From Bacteroidales bacterium UBA2559 (lineage in GTDB: Bacteria; Bacteroidota; Bacteroidia; Bacteroidales; Bacteroidaceae), in the NCBI GenBank assembly GCA_002340405.1, contig DDLZ01000125.1, forward strand, positions 16,072-26,653: a DNA stretch of 10,582 bases. Reading direction: 5' to 3'. The position numbers and the translations under genes were made by a program. This document shows, one piece after another, positions 7,917-10,582 of this stretch. The notes under the pieces were generated by a model. That model did no database searches. It saw only the letters and a program-made list of their open reading frames with translations, and had not been told where the DNA came from. Position 1 is the first letter of the stretch; every line of letters begins with the position of its first letter.

Positions 7917-7983
7917 ATCAACTGTCAACCATCAGCTGTCAACTGTCAGCCGTCAACTGTCAGCCGTCAACTGTCAGCCGTCA
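7917..7983 (+). repeat. Tandem array of 7-bp units (consensus RTCARCY) in a convergent intergenic gap
   Basis: Nine complete heptamers run without a gap from 7917 to 7979, and a tenth begins at 7980 (GTCA, then diverges). The order is ATCAACT, GTCAACC, ATCAGCT, then GTCAACT and GTCAGCC alternating three times. The last 42 bases are therefore three perfect copies of the 14-mer GTCAACTGTCAGCC. The array fills most of the 112-base gap between two convergent genes. It shows no internal inverted repeat apart from CAGCTG, no spacers like those of CRISPR, and no reading frame use. Similar GTCAACT-type tracts are, to my recollection, common between Bacteroidetes genes. Replication slippage explains the homogeneous 3' half; any function is unknown. 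Confidence 0.9.
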
Positions 7984-8011
7984 GGATTCAGAGGTATAGT
8001 ATATAAAAGGG

Positions 8012-8740
8012 CTACTTGTAGATCAGAAAAATGGAGGGAACTTTACCCAACTCGGGTATCTGTTCCTTCCATTGCTTAATGGTCAGGGTACGGATATACT
8101 CATCGGGGGTGGTCAGACCTGAGGCAATGCACAAACGCGTCTGCGGCTTGCAAGCCTTAAGTATGTCGGCTATCATCTTGCCGTTACGGTACGGAGTCTC
8201 CATAAAGATCTGAGTCTGGTCTTCGTTGTAAACCTTCCACTCAAGCTTTTTGAGGGCTTTTATACGCTCCTCCTGCTCAATGGGCAGATAGCCGTTGAAG
8301 GCAAAAGACTGTCCGTTGAACCCCGACCCCATAAGCGCCAGGATTATGCTTGACGGACCTACAAGCGGCACCACGCGCAACCCTTTGCGCTGTGCTATGG
8401 CCACCACATCGGATCCCGGATCGGCCACTGCCGGACAGCCCGCCTCCGATATAACACCCATCGGTTCACCCTGCTCTAAAGGAACAAGCATACCAGCCAG
8501 TTCATCAGGCTTGGTATGCTTGTTGAGAGTGTAGAAGGTAAGCTGCTCTATATCTATGCTGCCCTCTACCTGTTTGAGAAAACGGCGTGCCGTACGCACA
8601 TCCTCCACAATGAAGTGGCGTATGCCGATAATCAAATCACGATTATACTGAGGCAGCACCTGCTCCACAGGAATCTCACCCAGCAGACTGGGAATCAGAT
8701 ATAATGCGGGAGCAATGGTGCGAACAGCGTTTCTACCCAC
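8012..8740 (-). CDS. SAM-dependent methyltransferase, RsmI-like (tetrapyrrole methylase fold)
   Basis: The 242-residue protein belongs to the SAM-dependent tetrapyrrole-methylase superfamily and is closest to RsmI, which 2'-O-methylates C1402 of 16S rRNA. Signature blocks are ISEAGCPAVADPGSDVV (97-113), VPLVGPSSIILALMGSG (124-140) and FMETPYRN (179-186). The N-terminal part, ALYLIPSLLGEIPVEQVLP, differs from the classical RsmI start (YIVATPIGNLxD), and the chain is about 40 residues shorter. This looks like the divergent Bacteroidetes paralogue, so the rRNA target is not assured. The only ordinary start codon in frame is GTG at 8740, eleven codons before ALYLIP; the frame is closed upstream by TGA. 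Homologues begin nearer ALYLIP, so the true start is uncertain. It is cytoplasmic, convergent with the DPP4 gene, and 76 bases downstream of the CE15 gene. Confidence 0.88.
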   Translation of the reverse strand: MGRNAVRTIAPALYLIPSLLGEIPVEQVLPQYNRDLIIGIRHFIVEDVRTARRFLKQVEGSIDIEQLTFYTLNKHTKPDELAGMLVPLEQGEPMGVISEAGCPAVADPGSDVVAIAQRKGLRVVPLVGPSSIILALMGSGFNGQSFAFNGYLPIEQEERIKALKKLEWKVYNEDQTQIFMETPYRNGKMIADILKACKPQTRLCIASGLTTPDEYIRTLTIKQWKEQIPELGKVPSIFLIYK

Positions 8741-8816
8741 CCTATTTAAATTTAACGGACAGCCTACAACATTGGAGTATCAAATTGAAGCTGCCAGCAT
8801 TAACTGTGTTTATTAG

Positions 8817-10052
8817 TTATTTAAAATCAACTTGTGCCCACGGGATCCATTTTTGGACCTCCTTATCGATCAATGTCTCGTCAACATGCATTATAATGGT
8901 GTTGGCATCCTCCTTGCCGAGCATGAACTTGTCTATGAAGGCCTCGACTTCGGGATATTGACTCTCAGGGAGCCGGCAGTGACCGTGACCGCCCTGTATG
9001 GAGAATCCCATACGGTCTTCTATTCCGAACTTTTTCCAGACCTCACGGGCAGCTACACATGATACATAAGCAGCCTCATCGGCCAACCACTCGTAATCGG
9101 TGTTACCCAGAACGAGAAGGGCACGCGGACATACCAGAGCACAGAGCTCATGGTGATCCATAGGCAGATTGGCCGTCTTCTCACCCTTGAAGTCCCACAT
9201 CTTCTCCATAAACCAGTGATTGTCGGTATTGCCGAGAGTCTCCACATTACCGAGAGTCTCGGAGACACGCCATGCGGCAGCGCCGCCGCCACCGGGCTCC
9301 TGAGCAATGGTAAGAGCGATTCGCTCGTCAAATGCACCTGACCAGAGAGCCATCTTGCCGGCGTATGAGCATCCGGTCACACCGATATGCGCCATATCTA
9401 TCTTGCTGGCTGCACCCACAATTTCCAAACCGTCTATTAGGCGGCTCACGCCCCAGGGCCACATGGAATAGGCTCCATTTTCGACAAGCTCGGGGTAAAT
9501 CTTATTGATAGGCTCGCTGCCGCGCTTCTGCTGGTGTGCCATGACCTGATTCATATTGAAGTTCATGGTGGCAATATTGCGGTCCGAGAAGAAATTACGC
9601 GGCAAACTGATATTGGACATACCTATCATGAGCGGGAATGGGCCGTCACCCTCGGGATAGGTTATTCTCGAAGTTAATGTAAGGCTCTTGTCGTTAATGG
9701 TAACTATAACCGTAAGGGTGTTGTCCTCAAGAGTAGCCTGAATGTTCTCACGGGCCACCATAGGTTTCTCGCCTACCTCATAGTGATACAACTCGCGGAT
9801 AATTTCGGAACGGCGTTTTGACCAGTCTTTGAATTTTTTCACCTTTTTACTGCTGTTCGAAAATTCGAACGGGTTTGGCAAGGTTGGTATTGCCGGCGAC
9901 TCGTCAACAGTGGGGAATGCCGGAGCAGCATAACCGGCACCGGTAAATTCCTGGTCATAAACCAATGGGATCTTCTTTTTCGCACTGATTGGCAGAGCTA
10001 TCAAAACAGAGACTGCAAGCAGTTCAATCTTCTTAAACTTTCTCATTTTCAT
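8817..10052 (-). CDS. CE15-family glucuronoyl esterase-like alpha/beta hydrolase, secreted
   Basis: CE15 enzymes cleave the ester between 4-O-methyl-glucuronate on xylan and lignin alcohols. The 411-residue protein has a signal peptide (positive MKMRKFKK, then a hydrophobic stretch, probable cut after ALPISA at 24), so it is likely periplasmic. The alpha/beta-hydrolase domain contains the nucleophile Ser229 in GVTGCSYAGK, Glu252 in IAQEPGGGG (23 residues later, as in fungal Cip2), and His358 in GGHGHC. Cys228 and Cys359 flank Ser and His and could form the family's conserved disulfide. DHHELCALVCPR (299-310) and NTDYEWL (317-323) are also typical. Characterised CE15 enzymes usually have Arg right after the Ser (GCSRxGK); here it is Tyr230, so the substrate or oxyanion geometry may differ. 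ATG 10052 is chosen; a second ATG two codons later is possible. A good promoter precedes it. Confidence 0.87.
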   Translation of the reverse strand: MKMRKFKKIELLAVSVLIALPISAKKKIPLVYDQEFTGAGYAAPAFPTVDESPAIPTLPNPFEFSNSSKKVKKFKDWSKRRSEIIRELYHYEVGEKPMVARENIQATLEDNTLTVIVTINDKSLTLTSRITYPEGDGPFPLMIGMSNISLPRNFFSDRNIATMNFNMNQVMAHQQKRGSEPINKIYPELVENGAYSMWPWGVSRLIDGLEIVGAASKIDMAHIGVTGCSYAGKMALWSGAFDERIALTIAQEPGGGGAAAWRVSETLGNVETLGNTDNHWFMEKMWDFKGEKTANLPMDHHELCALVCPRALLVLGNTDYEWLADEAAYVSCVAAREVWKKFGIEDRMGFSIQGGHGHCRLPESQYPEVEAFIDKFMLGKEDANTIIMHVDETLIDKEVQKWIPWAQVDFK

Positions 10053-10096
10053 ATTATTAATTGGTTAAAATTATCTAAACACACGGTTAACGGTAT

Positions 10097-10126
10097 CAAA
10101 GATAATGTTTATTTGTCAAGCACAAA
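10097..10126 (-). promoter_or_regulatory. Bacteroidetes-type promoter of the CE15 esterase gene
   Basis: Read on the minus strand, TTTG (10126-10123) is followed after 18 bases by TATCTTTG (10104-10097), a perfect match to the Bacteroidetes -7 box TAnnTTTG with a near-ideal -33 TTTG. Transcription would begin near 10090, giving a leader of roughly 38 bases before the ATG at 10052. The site begins just past the stop of the preceding gene (10128), so the esterase can be transcribed independently of it. No operator or polysaccharide-locus regulator is visible. Confidence 0.7.
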
Positions 10127-10127
10127 A

Positions 10128-10582
10128 TCAAAACTCAATAAAAAGTAGAATCGGAAGATGGTCGGAAAACCCGTTCTGATAGATGTAACCGTTGTAGGTC
10201 CGCATAGGTTTACGTCCGCCGAACTTTTCATCATCCTCAAGCATGAAATCGGCTGAAAAGAGAGAGACCCCGGTAACCGATGAAAATCCATCGCCGTTAA
10301 GCAGACTTCCGGAGACGACAAACTGGTCATATTTGTCCCATTCTCCCTGATAACGGTAACTTCCTTCTTCAGTATCATCCATCATCGTAACAAGTTCCCT
10401 GTCATCGAATTTTTTTCCACGGCTCTTCTCAACAGCACCAAGTCCTTCTCTAATAGAGGGTGAGTCCGGACCGCCGTTCAAATCACCCATAATAACGACG
10501 TATGGCTTGCGACGGACCGCAAACAGACTGTCAACCGAATGGCGGAGTGTTGCAGCTGCCCGCATTCGCAAAGGCTCCGTCT
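10128..10582 (-). CDS. Endonuclease/exonuclease/phosphatase-family protein, C-terminal part (partial)
   Basis: About 150 C-terminal residues and a TGA stop are visible; the reading frame stays open to the window edge (TEPLRMRAA...), so the gene starts outside. Two catalytic blocks of the EEP (DNase I / exonuclease III-like) superfamily are present: VVIMGDLNGGPDSPS with the Asp and Asn of the GDxN motif, and FSDHLPILL with the Asp-His pair near the end. Between them, SYRYQGEWDKYDQFVVSG fits the W-x-x-x-D-Q segment of Bacteroidales EEP proteins. The fold is a metal-dependent phosphodiesterase, but members act on nucleic acids, phospholipids or small phosphate esters, so the substrate is unknown. 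The N-terminus, which would show whether the protein is secreted, is not in the window. The gene is transcribed toward the CE15 gene, 75 bases apart, with a promoter between them. Confidence 0.85.
   Translation of the reverse strand, partial: TEPLRMRAAATLRHSVDSLFAVRRKPYVVIMGDLNGGPDSPSIREGLGAVEKSRGKKFDDRELVTMMDDTEEGSYRYQGEWDKYDQFVVSGSLLNGDGFSSVTGVSLFSADFMLEDDEKFGGRKPMRTYNGYIYQNGFSDHLPILLFIEF

Noticed and set aside
7917..7983. CRISPR array or bidirectional terminator in the 7-bp repeat tract
   Set aside because: The units are contiguous with no spacers, there are no cas genes, and the tract has no GC-rich hairpin followed by a T-run on either strand.
8741..8816. Promoter for the RsmI-like gene (minus-strand TCAATTTG at 8788-8781, TAAATTTA nearer the start)
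   Set aside because: Each differs from TAnnTTTG at one fixed position and neither has a TTG element at the right distance.
10569..10571. TTG start of the EEP-family protein at 10571
   Set aside because: The frame stays open to the window edge and the GDxN motif lies only about 30 residues in, so the conserved N-terminal half of the fold must lie beyond the window.

Overview
The window comes from a Bacteroidota genome, most likely order Bacteroidales. Three things point there: LpxC is fused to FabZ in one polypeptide, an arrangement typical of this phylum; a TTTG / TAnnTTTG promoter of the Bacteroidetes type precedes the CE15 gene; and a small PF07929-like protein sits between lpxA and miaA. 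The DNA looks chromosomal. I see no insertion sequence, phage gene, CRISPR array, rRNA or tRNA, and no frameshifted or truncated gene apart from the two cut by the window edges. No stretch longer than about 130 bases lacks a gene.

Left part (1-5570, plus strand) is one compact gene cluster: the 3' end of pyrF, then lpxD, lpxC-fabZ, lpxA, a small conserved protein of unknown function, miaA and a YrdC-domain protein. From lpxD on, spacing runs from a 4-base overlap to 12 bases, which suggests one transcript. LpxA, LpxC and LpxD are the first three committed enzymes of lipid A synthesis, and the fused FabZ domain uses the same 3-hydroxyacyl-ACP pool. MiaA modifies A37 of tRNAs reading UNN codons. 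The YrdC-domain protein belongs to the family that makes the t6A37 precursor, but it resembles the YciO branch and lacks the canonical TsaC motifs.

Middle part: a 127-base gap with two related dyads leads into a secreted S9B dipeptidyl peptidase IV-like enzyme (5698-7899). Its catalytic Ser/Asp/His and N-terminus-binding Glu pair are intact. After it comes a 112-base convergent gap holding a tandem array of 7-bp units.

Right part (8012-10582, minus strand), in transcription order: the C-terminal part of an endonuclease/exonuclease/phosphatase-family protein that runs off the window, a secreted CE15-family esterase with its own well-formed promoter, and a divergent RsmI-like SAM-dependent methyltransferase. 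DPP4 and the CE15 protein both carry signal peptides and probably work in the periplasm or at the surface on peptides and on glucuronoyl esters of plant polysaccharide. That would suit a gut or rumen Bacteroidales, but the habitat is an inference.

I did not find a new multi-gene system. The most worthwhile oddities are the YciO-like protein, the Tyr next to the nucleophile of the CE15 enzyme, the conserved unknown gene inside an essential operon, the 7-bp repeat array, and the paired dyads before the peptidase gene.
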